From Acerihabitans arboris (GTDB taxonomy: Bacteria; Pseudomonadota; Gammaproteobacteria; Enterobacterales; Enterobacteriaceae), in NCBI RefSeq assembly GCF_010131535.1, contig NZ_WUBS01000008.1, positions 124,001 to 188,000 of the forward strand: a DNA stretch of 64,000 bases, written 5' to 3'. Positions 51,196-60,981 of this stretch are shown here, one piece after another. A program made the position numbers and the translations under genes. Below the pieces are notes generated by a model. That model did no database searches, was not told where the DNA came from, and was given only the letters and a program-made list of their open reading frames with translations. Every line of letters starts with the position of its first letter. Positions within the stretch are counted from its first letter, which is position 1.

Positions 51196-51258
51196 CCGTC
51201 ATAACGGGCCGTTATGCCATAATGACGGGATTCTTCATTAATTTGGCGATGTTGGCAA
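51196..51258 (-). promoter_or_regulatory. Promoter with nested palindromic operator for the ABC operon
   Basis: On the minus strand TTGCCA (-35, 51253-51258), 17 bases, then AAGAAT (-10, 51230-51235). Immediately downstream are two nested inverted repeats: an outer CCGTCAT (51196-51202) with ATGACGG (51222-51228), and an inner CATAACGG/CCGTTATG (51200-51216, centre base G). This placement, overlapping the transcription start, is what a repressor operator would show. The regulator gene is not in the neighbourhood. Confidence 0.6.
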
Positions 51259-51325
51259 TAACGGAAAAAGCATAAGCTACGCAAAAACGGTCTTGATCTT
51301 TACCCTTGCCCACCTTGCCTCGTAT

Positions 51326-51976
51326 TCAGCCGTTTTCCCTATAGGCGAGGTTATCCGGCATGACAAAACGCGGCCTGCGTTCGCCCGCCGCTGGACTTCC
51401 CGAGCGGCATAAATCGACCCTTTCCAAGGCGGGGGGATCGGGTTGGTTTATTACCAGGGGTTTGGCGTTAAGATTAAACGACCGCGGGGTGATATTTGGC
51501 GGACTATTATCGGGCCGGCGCCCGTTGTCGATAAAGGCTTGCCACCGCCGGGGCCGCCGGGGAAACCGGTTATCATCTATATTGGCTCTGCGTAGTCCCG
51601 GCGGCGGAGCGGGCAGCTTGGCCAGCAGGTTGCCGCCGGCATATATTTCTTCAAGCGATGGCGGCAGTTTTGGCAATTTTTTTAATCGGTTATTATTAAT
51701 GTTCAATATACGCAGGTTGTCCGGCAGCATGAGCAGTTTGCCTAGCTGGTTATCGTTGACATGCAGCACTTCAAGATTAGGGGGTAGTTTTGGCAGGCAG
51801 GTTAATTTCAGTTTTATTAAATCCAGCTGCGTTTCCTTGTCATGTAAATAGCTTATGGTTATGTATGTTGCCTTATAACGTTCAAGATATTCGTTTGTAT
51901 TTCTTGAGGAGATTAACCACCTGCTCCATGGGTGCAGATTTTGTATATCCTTCCCGCTCAACCCCTCGGACCCCAA
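51326..51976 (-). CDS. Leucine-rich-repeat protein resembling IpaH/YopM-type effectors
   Basis: A 216-residue protein starting at a TTG that has GGAG six bases before it. Residues 1-60 are helical-looking, with WSRW. Residues 62-141 are four 20-residue repeats (for example PKLPPNLEVLHVNDNQLGKL) with the LP-x-LP/PP-x-x-L pattern of the bacterial LPX repeats of IpaH, SspH and YopM type III effectors. The tail is Pro/Asn/Arg-rich. No novel-E3-ligase (NEL) domain with its catalytic Cys follows, so it is either YopM-like or a truncated effector. The upstream DNA is AT-rich. No secretion genes are in the window. Confidence 0.65.
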   Translation of the reverse strand: MGSEGLSGKDIQNLHPWSRWLISSRNTNEYLERYKATYITISYLHDKETQLDLIKLKLTCLPKLPPNLEVLHVNDNQLGKLLMLPDNLRILNINNNRLKKLPKLPPSLEEIYAGGNLLAKLPAPPPGLRRANIDDNRFPRRPRRWQAFIDNGRRPDNSPPNITPRSFNLNAKPLVINQPDPPALERVDLCRSGSPAAGERRPRFVMPDNLAYRENG

Positions 51977-52424
51977 GCTGTTCTCCGGGAGTTATTTTCC
52001 CGGTTACTGGCGCAGCATGACAAGCAGTTGGACAGGTTCATTGAGAAAATCCTTCATGTTATTGATGTTATCCAAGGGAAACGATGTGGCGGCAACGTTT
52101 GCGCGATTGAGATTATATGATTTCACGATGGAAAAATAAATTGGAGTATATATAACCATTGGTGCTGGGTTTAAAGTTGATTCCATTTTTCATTTTTATT
52201 TAATAAGCGGAGAGGGAAGTTGAAATACTCGTTCAATCAATTTTTTAATTATTCTGGAATGATAATTGTCATTATAAGTAATATTTTTTAATCATTGGAC
52301 CGGCTAAAATAACCCATGCCCGGCAAAATAAGACCGCCGCCATAAAAATGCGCCGCCCGCCTTCGGGGGGACCTGGCCGGTAAACGGCGGCCCAGCCGTT
52401 TACCGGCGGGACCGCTTAGCCTGT
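51977..52424. other. AT-rich region with a possible detached effector N-terminus
   Basis: 448 bases between the leucine-rich-repeat gene and ygiN. A minus-strand frame at 52004-52186 (60 codons, starting MESTLNPAPMVIYTPIYFSI) ends 28 bases before the repeat protein starts. It could be an upstream small protein or the N-terminal piece of the same gene broken by a stop or frameshift. The remainder (52190-52330) is very AT-rich and shows nothing recognisable. Confidence 0.4.
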
Positions 52425-52736
52425 TCAGTCGGTACGTCTTTCCAGAATATGGAAAGTCACGTCCATGACGTCATTGCGAATGTGGGCACGGTGATCATCC
52501 ATATGCTGCGCCTGCTGATGCTGTTCCAGATGGCGGATGCTTTTCCATTGCTCCAGCATGAAAATGGAATCGGGCGCGGTTTTGCGCCACGGCACCTGGG
52601 CCTTATAGTCGGTGAGCAAGGTATATTCGCTGCAACCGTCTTCTGCCAGCACGTTGGGCCGGAGTGCCTGGATGGCAGCTAAAACCGCTTCTCTGCGTCC
52701 CGGTTTCACTTTGATTTCTGCAATTACCGTGATCAT
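52425..52736 (-). CDS. ygiN: Quinol monooxygenase YgiN
   Basis: A 103-residue ABM-domain protein that in E. coli oxidises menadiol to menadione, forming a quinone cycle with MdaB. The start MITVIAEIKVKPGRR at 52736 follows GAGGAATCG; the longer frame is rejected. The APDSIFMLEQWKS and HLEQHQQAQHM segments are typical. It follows mdaB on the same strand after 42 bases. Confidence 0.93.
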   Translation of the reverse strand: MITVIAEIKVKPGRREAVLAAIQALRPNVLAEDGCSEYTLLTDYKAQVPWRKTAPDSIFMLEQWKSIRHLEQHQQAQHMDDHRAHIRNDVMDVTFHILERRTD

Positions 52737-52778
52737 CGATTCCTCAGTCTTTGGATGGGTAGATAGGGTCGACACTAG

Positions 52779-53360
52779 TTAACCAAAGACGCGGCCGAGA
52801 TGCTCGCGATATTTTGCCATGTCTTGCTCAATCCGCGGTTGTTTTATGACATCGTTGCAAATAAAGGTCGGCAGCATCGACATGCCGAGAAACTGGTTGG
52901 CTTTGTGGAACGGCAGGTATACTCCGTCCACGCCAACCCCGTCGAAGAACTGATCCGGATCGGTAAATGCTTCCAGCGGGGCGTTCCAGGTCAGCGACAG
53001 CATATAGCGTTTTCCCTGGATAAGGCCGCCGGAACCGTATTTTTTAGCGCTGTCCGAACGCGAGCGCCCGTCGCTGGCGTACAGCCGTCCGTAACCGTCG
53101 GTAAAGACTTCATCGATATATTTTTTCAGGATCCAGGGCTGCCCCATCCACCAGCCGGGCATCTGGTAAATCACCGCGTCCGCCCACAGATAGTTGTCGA
53201 CCTCGTGTTCACTGTCATAACCATTGTCGACCACCGTAACGCGGACGTTATGGCCGGCGTCGGCCAGGAAGGTCGCGGCCACGTCGGTCATGGCGTTATT
53301 TAACGCGCCTTCGGAGTGGGCGAATTTTTTGCCTGCGTTGATAATAAATACGTTATTCAT
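52779..53360 (-). CDS. mdaB: NADPH-quinone reductase MdaB
   Basis: A 193-residue FAD flavoprotein (flavodoxin-like fold) that performs two-electron reduction of quinones and protects from redox cycling. FIINAGKKFAHSEGALN forms the flavin-phosphate region and YQMPGWWMGQPWILKKYID the dimer and active-site part. The start at 53360 gives the E. coli length. Pairs with ygiN functionally and by position; in E. coli the two are also adjacent, near qseBC, which is absent here. Confidence 0.95.
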   Translation of the reverse strand: MNNVFIINAGKKFAHSEGALNNAMTDVAATFLADAGHNVRVTVVDNGYDSEHEVDNYLWADAVIYQMPGWWMGQPWILKKYIDEVFTDGYGRLYASDGRSRSDSAKKYGSGGLIQGKRYMLSLTWNAPLEAFTDPDQFFDGVGVDGVYLPFHKANQFLGMSMLPTFICNDVIKQPRIEQDMAKYREHLGRVFG

Positions 53361-53582
53361 TTTATCCTGCCTTATATTTGTTGAGTGACAGTGTAGCCCG
53401 CCTGCGCGATGCGAAACAGCGCGTGTCGCGCACAACATTTTTGCCTGTGACGCAATAAAGGCCCGTCATCAAGCCCTGTGACAGGCGGGGGGCGGATAGG
53501 GTAGTATCATGGGCTATCAACACCAAACCAAAGGGTGTGGCTATCCACCAGACCACACCGCGGTGAGAGGAAACTACGATCA

Positions 53583-55871
53583 ATGAGTGATTTGGCTCAT
53601 GACGGCGCGGAAAGCCTGGCGCTGCATACATTTACCGAGAATGCCTACCTTAACTATTCCATGTACGTCATCATGGATCGCGCGCTGCCGTTTATCGGCG
53701 ATGGCCTCAAACCGGTCCAGCGCCGTATTGTCTATGCGATGTCGGAGCTGGGATTAAACGCCAACGCCAAATACAAAAAATCCGCCCGTACCGTGGGCGA
53801 CGTGTTGGGTAAATATCATCCCCACGGCGACAGCGCCTGCTACGAGGCCATGGTGCTGATGGCGCAGCCGTTCTCCTACCGTTACCCGCTGGTGGACGGG
53901 CAGGGCAACTGGGGGGCGCCGGACGATCCGAAGTCCTTCGCCGCCATGCGGTATACCGAGTCGAGGTTGTCCAAATACGCCGAACTGCTGCTCGGCGAGC
54001 TCGGCCAGGGCACCGTGGACTACGCCCCTAATTTCGACGGCACGCTGCAGGAGCCGAAAACCCTGCCGGCGCGGCTGCCCAATATCCTGCTCAACGGCAC
54101 CACCGGTATCGCGGTCGGCATGGCCACCGATATTCCGCCGCACAACGTCAGCGAGGTCGGCGCCGCGATTATCGCGCTGCTGCAAAATCCCAATACCACC
54201 CTTGACGAGCTGCTGGACCATGTCAAAGGGCCGGATTATCCCACCGAGGCGGAAATTATTACCCCGCGCGAGGATATCCGCAAAATCTACCAAAGCGGGC
54301 GCGGCTCGGTGCGCATGCGCGCCCTGTGGAAAATCGAAGACGGCGAGGCGGTGATTACCGCCCTGCCGCACCAGGTATCCGGCGCCAAGGTGCTGGAGCA
54401 GATCGCCGCCCAGATGCGGGCGAAAAAGCTGCCGATGGTGGAGGACCTGCGCGACGAGTCGGATCATGAGAATCCCACCCGCCTGGTGGTGGTGCCGCGC
54501 TCTAACCGGGTCGACCTGGAGGCGGTGATGCATCACCTGTTCGCCACCACCGATCTGGAGCGCAGCTACCGCATCAATATGAACATGATCGGCCTGGATG
54601 CGCGTCCGGCGGTCAAGAACCTGTTGGAAATCCTTACCGAATGGCTGGTGTATCGCCGCAACACGGTGCGCCGCCGCCTGAACTACCGGCTGGAAAAGGT
54701 ATTGCGTCGTCTGCATATCCTGCAGGGGCTGCTGGTGGCCTATCTCAACCTGGACGAGGTTATCCATATCATCCGCACCGAGGATGAGCCGAAACAGCAA
54801 TTGATGCAGCGCTTTGCGCTCAGCGATACCCAGGCCGACGCCATCCTGGAGTTAAAACTGCGTCATTTGGCCAAACTGGAAGAGATGAAAATCCGCGGCG
54901 AGCAGGAGGAACTGGAGAAAGAGCGCGAAAAGCTGCAGGGCATCCTGGCCTCCGAACGCAAGCTGAGCAACCTGCTGCGCAAAGAGATCGAGGCGGATAT
55001 TGCCGCCTACGGCGATCCGCGCCGCTCGCCGCTGGTTGAGCGCGGCGAGGCCCGGGCGTTGAGCGAAAACGAATTGACGCCGTCGGAACCCGTGACCATC
55101 GTCCTGTCCACCATGGGATGGGTGCGCAGCGCCAAGGGACACGATATCGACCCCGGCGCGCTGAACTATAAATCCGGCGATAACTTCCTTTCCGCCGCCC
55201 GCGGCAAAAGCAACCAGCCGGTGGTGTTTATCGATTCCACCGGGCGCAGCTACGCGCTGGAGCCGTCCGCGCTGCCTTCCGCCAGAGGACAGGGCGAGCC
55301 GTTAAGCGGCAAGCTGACGCTGCCGCCGGGCGCCACCGTCGAGCAGATGCTGACCGGTACCGACGACCGCAAACTGCTGCTGGCCTCCGATGCCGGCTAC
55401 GGGTTTGTCTGCACCTTCGATGACCTGGTGGCCCGCAACCGGGCCGGCAAGGTGATGCTGACCCTGCCGGAAAACGCTAAGGTGATGAGGCCGCTGTGGG
55501 TGAACGACGCGACGGAACAACTGCTGATGGTGATCACCGACGCGGGACGGCTGCTGTTATTCCCGGTAGGCGACCTGCCGCAGTTGACCAAGGGCAAAGG
55601 CAATAAAATCATCTCGATTGCCGCCGCCGACGCGGCGGCCGGAAAAGATCGCCTGGTCTGGATGCTGCTGCTGTCCACCAAGGGATCGGCTACGCTTTAT
55701 GTTGGCAAACGCAAATTAACCCTGCGGCCGGAGGACTTACAAAAATACCGCGCCGAACGCGGTCGCAAAGGAACGCTCCTGCCCCGTGGCCTGCAGCGCA
55801 TCGACCGTATCGAGGTCGATGACCCGCTGGCCGCGGCCGACCCCGACCAGGGAACCGCGCCGGACCAGTAA
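53583..55871 (+). CDS. parC: DNA topoisomerase IV subunit A
   Basis: A 762-residue breakage-reunion subunit of topoisomerase IV. The N-terminal winged-helix domain has [13 protein letters not shown] and the catalytic tyrosine in [14 protein letters not shown] (Tyr124; E. coli Tyr120). Ser84 and Glu88, equivalent to the quinolone-resistance positions Ser80 and Glu84, are in the wild-type, sensitive state. The C-terminal beta-pinwheel follows. The start at 53583 is by homology. plsC and ftsP lie downstream on the same strand, as in E. coli. Confidence 0.98.
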   Translation: MSDLAHDGAESLALHTFTENAYLNYSMYVIMDRALPFIGDGLKPVQRRIVYAMSELGLNANAKYKKSARTVGDVLGKYHPHGDSACYEAMVLMAQPFSYRYPLVDGQGNWGAPDDPKSFAAMRYTESRLSKYAELLLGELGQGTVDYAPNFDGTLQEPKTLPARLPNILLNGTTGIAVGMATDIPPHNVSEVGAAIIALLQNPNTTLDELLDHVKGPDYPTEAEIITPREDIRKIYQSGRGSVRMRALWKIEDGEAVITALPHQVSGAKVLEQIAAQMRAKKLPMVEDLRDESDHENPTRLVVVPRSNRVDLEAVMHHLFATTDLERSYRINMNMIGLDARPAVKNLLEILTEWLVYRRNTVRRRLNYRLEKVLRRLHILQGLLVAYLNLDEVIHIIRTEDEPKQQLMQRFALSDTQADAILELKLRHLAKLEEMKIRGEQEELEKEREKLQGILASERKLSNLLRKEIEADIAAYGDPRRSPLVERGEARALSENELTPSEPVTIVLSTMGWVRSAKGHDIDPGALNYKSGDNFLSAARGKSNQPVVFIDSTGRSYALEPSALPSARGQGEPLSGKLTLPPGATVEQMLTGTDDRKLLLASDAGYGFVCTFDDLVARNRAGKVMLTLPENAKVMRPLWVNDATEQLLMVITDAGRLLLFPVGDLPQLTKGKGNKIISIAAADAAAGKDRLVWMLLLSTKGSATLYVGKRKLTLRPEDLQKYRAERGRKGTLLPRGLQRIDRIEVDDPLAAADPDQGTAPDQ

Positions 55872-55885
55872 CGGCCGGGCTGTCA

Positions 55886-55915
55886 GGCCCGCGCCCTCCC
55901 GTCGGGGCGCGGGCC
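55886..55915 (+). terminator. GC-rich hairpin after parC
   Basis: GGCCCGCGCC and GGCGCGGGCC form a perfect 10-base stem with a 10-base loop, 15 bases after the stop. There is no T-run, so it may attenuate rather than end transcription into plsC. Confidence 0.55.
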
Positions 55916-56034
55916 GGTAATGGAGTTATAAGGTCGCAGTTTGACTTAAGTGTTATCAGCCCCGCGCGGGGAATAACCGTGTATTTTGTCATGAAGCCGG
56001 TATACTAGCGGCGGCTGATGGTTAAGAGGTTAAT

Positions 56035-56787
56035 ATGCTAGCGATTATTCGTACCATTGTGGTGGTGCTGCTTTCTATTTGTATCTGCGTATTTGGATTG
56101 ATTTATTGTCTGTTCAGCCCGAGAAATCCACGCCATGTCGCCACCTTCGGCCGGATGTTCGGCCGGATGGCCCCCATACTGGGCCTTAAGGTCGATCTAC
56201 GTTACCCCTCCGCCATGGTGACCCGGCAAAACTGTATCTACATCGCCAATCATCAAAATAATTATGACATGGTGACCGCCGCGAGCATGGTGCAGCCGCG
56301 CACGGTAACGGTGGGCAAAAAGAGCCTGCTGTGGATACCCTTTTTCGGCCAGCTCTACTGGCTGACGGGCAACCTGCTCATCGATCGTGAAAACCGTTCG
56401 CGCGCCCACGGCACCATTTCCGAAATTGTCAAACATATCAAGAAGAAAAACATCTCCATCTGGATGTTCCCCGAGGGCACCCGCAGCCGGGGCCGCGGGC
56501 TGTTGCCGTTCAAGATGGGCGCGTTCCACGCGGCCATCGCCGCCGGGGTGCCGGTGGTGCCGATTTGCGTTTCCAATACCTCCAACAATAAGATCAGGCT
56601 GAACCGTTGGAACAACGGCTTGGTGATCGTGGAGATCCTGCCGCCGGTGGATACCGCGCCTTATGGCCGGGAGCAGGTGCGGGAGCTGGCCGCGCACTGC
56701 CGCGACATCATGGCGGCCAGGCTGGTGGAGCTTGACGCGGAAGTGGCCAGGCGCGAAGGGCGCGCCGGGCCAAAGAAGGCCGGATAA
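56035..56787 (+). CDS. plsC: 1-acyl-sn-glycerol-3-phosphate acyltransferase
   Basis: A 250-residue inner-membrane enzyme that acylates lysophosphatidic acid to phosphatidic acid. The N-terminal membrane helix (about residues 5-24) is followed by the catalytic HX4D motif in NHQNNYDM and the substrate motif FPEGTRSRGRG. Length is close to E. coli (245). ftsP starts 5 bases later, so they are co-transcribed. Confidence 0.97.
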   Translation: MLAIIRTIVVVLLSICICVFGLIYCLFSPRNPRHVATFGRMFGRMAPILGLKVDLRYPSAMVTRQNCIYIANHQNNYDMVTAASMVQPRTVTVGKKSLLWIPFFGQLYWLTGNLLIDRENRSRAHGTISEIVKHIKKKNISIWMFPEGTRSRGRGLLPFKMGAFHAAIAAGVPVVPICVSNTSNNKIRLNRWNNGLVIVEILPPVDTAPYGREQVRELAAHCRDIMAARLVELDAEVARREGRAGPKKAG

Positions 56788-56792
56788 CAGAT

Positions 56793-58205
56793 ATGTCACT
56801 TAACAGGCGCCAGTTTATCCAGGCATCGGGCATCACGTTATGCGCCGGCGCCATACCGCTGCGGGCGCGGGCCGCCGGGCAGCCGACCGCCTTGCCCATT
56901 CCGCCGTTGCTGGAATCACGCCGCGGCCAGCCGCTGTTCCTGACGCTGCAGCGGGCGCACTGGGAGTTTATTCCCGGCAGGCGTACCGCCACCTGGGGCA
57001 TCAACGGCGGTTATCTTGGCCCGACGGTCCGGGTCTATAACGGCGACGACGTCAAGCTTATCTACAATAACCGGCTTAATGAACCGGTCTCCATGACCGT
57101 CAGCGGCCTCCAGGTTCCCGGCACGCTGATGGGCGGCGCCCCGCGCATGATGTCCGCCAGCGTCGACTGGTCGCCGGTTATCCCGATACGCCAGCCGGCC
57201 GGCACCTGCTGGTATCACGCCAATACCCCCAACCGCATGGCGCCGCATATCTACAACGGCCTGGCGGGACTGTGGCTGGTGGAGGACGAGGTCAGCAAAT
57301 CCTCCCCTTTGCCGAACCATTATGGCGTGGATGATTTCCCGGTCATTATCCAGGATAAACGCCTGGACAACTTTGGCGCCCCGGTCTATAACCCGCCGGC
57401 CAACGGCGGTTTTATCGGCGATACCTTATTGGCCAACGGTGTGCAAAGCCCGTTTGTGGAAGTGTCCCGGGGCTGGGTGCGGCTGCGTTTGCTTAACGCC
57501 TCGAACGCCAGGCGCTACGAGCTGCGGCTAAGCGACGGACGCGTCATGCAGGTGGTCGCCGGCGATCAGGGTTTTTTACCGGCCCCGGTGCCGGTCAGCC
57601 AACTGTCGTTAGCCCCCGGCGAGCGCCGTGAAATCCTGATCGATATGTCGAAAGGGGAAGAGGTGTCGATTACCGCCGGCGCGGCGGCGGGCATCATGGA
57701 TCGGGTGCGTGGTTTTTTTGAACCCTCGTCCATACTGATCTCAAGCATCGTGCTGACCCTCAAGCCCACCGGGCTGCTGCCGCTGGTGACCGATAACCTG
57801 CCGATGCGCCTGCTGTCGGACCAGATGATCGACGGCAATATTACCCGCACGCGGGAGTTCCACCTGGGGGGCAGCCCACCCGAGATCAACGGCGCCATGT
57901 GGGATATGACCCGGGCCGATTTCCAGGCGCTGCAGGGCAGTTTCGAACGTTGGATTATTCACGCCGAGACGCCGCAGTCATTCCATATCCAGGGCGTGGC
58001 GTTCTTGATTAAGCGGGTAAACGGCAATTCACCCCTGCCGGAAGATGGCGGCTGGAAGGACACGGTATGGGTCGACGGGGATGTGGAACTGATGGTGTGG
58101 TTTCCGCAACTGGCCGGCGATCATTTCCCGTTTCTGTATTACAGCGGCACGCTGGAAATGGCCGATCGCGGCTGCGCCGGCCAGTTTACCGTGCGATCCA
58201 GCTAG
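56793..58205 (+). CDS. ftsP: Cell-division protein FtsP (SufI)
   Basis: A 470-residue periplasmic multicopper-oxidase-like protein without an intact copper site, which stabilises the divisome under stress. The Tat signal NRRQFIQASG (Arg5-Arg6) and AxA cleavage near LRARA are clear. Three cupredoxin domains follow. Length equals E. coli SufI, a model Tat substrate. A terminator-like hairpin lies about 30 bases after the stop. Confidence 0.97.
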   Translation: MSLNRRQFIQASGITLCAGAIPLRARAAGQPTALPIPPLLESRRGQPLFLTLQRAHWEFIPGRRTATWGINGGYLGPTVRVYNGDDVKLIYNNRLNEPVSMTVSGLQVPGTLMGGAPRMMSASVDWSPVIPIRQPAGTCWYHANTPNRMAPHIYNGLAGLWLVEDEVSKSSPLPNHYGVDDFPVIIQDKRLDNFGAPVYNPPANGGFIGDTLLANGVQSPFVEVSRGWVRLRLLNASNARRYELRLSDGRVMQVVAGDQGFLPAPVPVSQLSLAPGERREILIDMSKGEEVSITAGAAAGIMDRVRGFFEPSSILISSIVLTLKPTGLLPLVTDNLPMRLLSDQMIDGNITRTREFHLGGSPPEINGAMWDMTRADFQALQGSFERWIIHAETPQSFHIQGVAFLIKRVNGNSPLPEDGGWKDTVWVDGDVELMVWFPQLAGDHFPFLYYSGTLEMADRGCAGQFTVRSS

Positions 58206-58233
58206 CGCGGCGGTTGATCCAACCACGCCAGCC

Positions 58234-58259
58234 GGCCCGTTTTTATTGGGAAACGGGCC
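58234..58259. terminator. Terminator between ftsP and dkgA
   Basis: A 9-base perfect stem GGCCCGTTT/AAACGGGCC around an 8-base loop in the gap between convergent genes. Confidence 0.7.
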
Positions 58260-58296
58260 TGTCGGCATATTGCCACGCGGCCCCGGATAACCGGGC

Positions 58297-59127
58297 TTAG
58301 GGTTTAACGAAGGTGTCCGGATTTGGCCCCAGCCGTTTGCCGCTGTCCAGCCGGGTGATGGCCTCCAGCTCGTCCTGCTGAAGTGTAAAGTCCAGCACCG
58401 CGAAGTTTTCTTTAATCCGCGCCGGCGTGACCGATTTCGGGATCACCACCAGGCCGGAGTCCAGATGCCAGCGGATCACGATCTGCGCCGGGCTCTTGCC
58501 ATATTTTTCCGCCAGTCGGCGGATGACCTGCTGGTCGAACACGCCCTTCCCCCCCTGGGCCAGCGGGCTCCAGGATTCGGTCAGGATAGCGTGGGCGGCG
58601 TTCCATTGGCGCAGCTCGCGCTGCTGCAGCAAAGGATGCAGCTCGATCTGGTTAATCACCGGCGTCACGCCGGTTTCATCCAGCAGCCGCTGCAGATGCG
58701 GCGCATGGAAGTTACATACCCCGATGCTTTTCGCCAGCCCTTCCTCCTTTAGCTTGACCATATCGCGCCAGGCCTGGACATAGGTATCCTGCGCAGGCAC
58801 CGGCCAGTGCATCAGGTACAGGTCAACGTACTCAAGCTGTAATTTTTTCAGGCTCTCTTCCAGGGCTTTCGGCGCCACCGTCTGGTCGGCATTCCAGAGC
58901 TTGGTGGTGATAAACAGCTCCTCACGGGGCATCGCCGCTGCTTGCAGCGCTTCGCCGACACCCGTTTCGTTCTTGTAGATGGCGGCGGTATCGATAGAGC
59001 GGTAACCGACTTTCAGCGCTTCCTGCACCGCCTTCAGGACTTCTTCGTTGCTGGCTTGCCAAACGCCCAGCCCCAGCTGCGGCATGGTGCGTCCATCATG
59101 AAATTTTACCGTAGGTTGCGTCGACAT
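58297..59127 (-). CDS. dkgA: 2,5-didehydrogluconate reductase A (aldo-keto reductase)
   Basis: A 276-residue NADPH-dependent aldo-keto reductase acting on 2,5-diketogluconate, methylglyoxal and other aldehydes. Catalytic residues are visible in RSIDTAAIYKNE (Asp and Tyr), TTKLWN (Lys) and LYLMHWPVP (His). The start at 59127 follows GGAGAAATA. Divergent from yqhC; the alcohol dehydrogenase gene yqhD that sits between them in E. coli is missing. Confidence 0.96.
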   Translation of the reverse strand: MSTQPTVKFHDGRTMPQLGLGVWQASNEEVLKAVQEALKVGYRSIDTAAIYKNETGVGEALQAAAMPREELFITTKLWNADQTVAPKALEESLKKLQLEYVDLYLMHWPVPAQDTYVQAWRDMVKLKEEGLAKSIGVCNFHAPHLQRLLDETGVTPVINQIELHPLLQQRELRQWNAAHAILTESWSPLAQGGKGVFDQQVIRRLAEKYGKSPAQIVIRWHLDSGLVVIPKSVTPARIKENFAVLDFTLQQDELEAITRLDSGKRLGPNPDTFVKP

Positions 59128-59368
59128 TATTTCTCCTTGCTTTCCGATGGCCGGCACAGGCCGGCAGGGTCTATCGTTGGTAGATCGGTAATTCTAGTCG
59201 AATCTGCGGAGCTGCATGGCGGGAGTATCTGTCCATTGTGGCCATCCGGCGGGCGGGACTCAATGCATATTCCTGCCCGCCATTTGCCTATTTATCCAAA
59301 AGGCTATAGAAAATTCATGAAAAAAGGCACTATAGCTGTCGGATCATTCAAACAGGAGAACTTGTGCC

Positions 59369-60283
59369 ATGACGCAAAACCAATCTATCTGTACCCGGTT
59401 GTCGCTGCGCGCCATGCAACTGCTGCGGGAGAACAGTGCCGTAACCATTCCCCATGTGAAGCTGCTGTTTGCCGACACGTACTATGCCCGTACGCCGGTG
59501 ATGTACGAACCGGGCATTATTATCTTATTCCAGGGACGCAAAACCGGCTATGTCGGCGCGAAAACCTTTGTCTATGACGCCAGCCAGTATCTGTTGCTGA
59601 GCGTGCCGCTGCCGTTTGAATGCGAGACGTTCGCCTCGCGGGAAGAGCCGCTGGTGGGGTTATCCATCGGCGTCGATACCCTGATGCTGCAGGACTTGAT
59701 TATCGCCATGGGCGATGACGCACAGTTCAGGCCGGTAACGCCCCGGTCAAGCGGGATCAATGCCGCGCCGCTGACCGACCAGCTGTTCTGCGCCGCCGAA
59801 CGTCTGCTGGATATTATGGATAAGCCGCTGGACGCACGGGTGCTGGGACCGGCTATCGTGCGCGAAATCCTGTATTACCTGCTGCAGGATATATGCGGCG
59901 ACGCCTTGTATGCCCTGGCGAACCGGCAATCACATTTTAACCAGATCGCCAAGGTGTTGAAAAAAATCGAACGGCAATTTGCCGATAGCCTGACCATCGA
60001 CCAGTTGGCGGCGGATGTGAATATGAGCCTGTCGGCCTTCCACCATAATTTCAAGGCGGTGACCAGCACGTCCCCGCTCCAATACCTGAAAACCTACCGG
60101 CTGCATAAGGCGCGCATCCTGATGCTGCATGACGGGCTTAACGCCGGCACCGCGGCCATGCGGGTGGGATATGAAAGCCCCTCGCAGTTCAGCCGGGAGT
60201 TTAAGCGCTATTTCGGCATATCGCCCAGGGAAGATGTGGCGCGGGTCAGGGTGCCGGGACAAAGCCCGACGTTGCAGGTCTGA
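59369..60283 (+). CDS. yqhC: AraC-family aldehyde-responsive regulator YqhC
   Basis: A 304-residue regulator with an N-terminal AraC_N cupin domain (ARTPVMYEPGIIILFQGRKTGY, LLLSVPLPFECETF) and two C-terminal helix-turn-helices (LTIDQLAADVNMSLSAFHHN and AAMRVGYESPSQFSREFKRY). It is closely similar to E. coli YqhC, which activates yqhD-dkgA when glyoxal or furfural is present. Here its likely target is dkgA across the 241-base divergent gap, which shows no other gene. Confidence 0.93.
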   Translation: MTQNQSICTRLSLRAMQLLRENSAVTIPHVKLLFADTYYARTPVMYEPGIIILFQGRKTGYVGAKTFVYDASQYLLLSVPLPFECETFASREEPLVGLSIGVDTLMLQDLIIAMGDDAQFRPVTPRSSGINAAPLTDQLFCAAERLLDIMDKPLDARVLGPAIVREILYYLLQDICGDALYALANRQSHFNQIAKVLKKIERQFADSLTIDQLAADVNMSLSAFHHNFKAVTSTSPLQYLKTYRLHKARILMLHDGLNAGTAAMRVGYESPSQFSREFKRYFGISPREDVARVRVPGQSPTLQV

Positions 60284-60315
60284 CAATGACGGCGCAACAG
60301 GGGCAAAAAACGCGG

Positions 60316-60981
60316 TCAGGCGGCGTCCTTGACCTTACGTTTGCGCAGCAGAAGCAGCAGCGTGCCCACCAGGCCGCTGCACAGCAATACCAGCGGCAAC
60401 ACCATCAGGACCATCATTACCTGGTCTTCATGGTGTTTTACCAGCGGCACATGGCTGATGGAATATCCCAGCGTCAGCAGGGTGCCGACCCATATCAATG
60501 CGCTTAACCAATTAAACAGCTGGAAACGGGTATTGCTTAAGCCGGATATGCCCGCCATGGTCGGCAGCAGCGTGCGGATGAACGCCAGGAAACGGCCGAC
60601 CAGCAGCGCCATCAGGCCATGGCGATTAAACATGGCGTAGGCGCGCTGATGGTAATGAGCGGGCAGGTGCAGCAGCCAGCCCCGCACGATGCGGGTGTCC
60701 CCCAGCCAGCGGCCTTGGAGGTAGCTGAACCAGCAGCCCAGGCTGGCCGCCACGGTTAGGATGATCAGGGTGGGGATAAATGCCATGACGCCTTTCGCCA
60801 CCATGGCGCCCGACAGCAGCAGCAGGCTGTCGCCGGGTAAAAACGAGGCCGGCAATAATCCGTTTTCCAGGAATAGGGTGGCGAACATCACACAATAAAC
60901 GATCCCGATCACCCGCGGATTGGCCAGGGCGGCAAAATCCTGTTGCCACAGCGCGCGGACAATCTCATGTAATACGCTCAT
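60316..60981 (-). CDS. yghB: DedA-family membrane protein YghB
   Basis: A 221-residue inner-membrane protein of the DedA (SNARE-associated) family, thought to act in undecaprenyl-phosphate or lipid flipping and cell division. The motifs [18 protein letters not shown] and [17 protein letters not shown] carry the family acidic and Arg residues. Near-identical layout and length to E. coli YghB (219). Between yqhC and metC as in E. coli. Confidence 0.95.
   Translation of the reverse strand: MSVLHEIVRALWQQDFAALANPRVIGIVYCVMFATLFLENGLLPASFLPGDSLLLLSGAMVAKGVMAFIPTLIILTVAASLGCWFSYLQGRWLGDTRIVRGWLLHLPAHYHQRAYAMFNRHGLMALLVGRFLAFIRTLLPTMAGISGLSNTRFQLFNWLSALIWVGTLLTLGYSISHVPLVKHHEDQVMMVLMVLPLVLLCSGLVGTLLLLLRKRKVKDAA

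Noticed and set aside
51171-51284. An N-terminal extension of the ABC ATPase
   Set aside because: The added residues cross the promoter and operator palindromes and have no ABC similarity.
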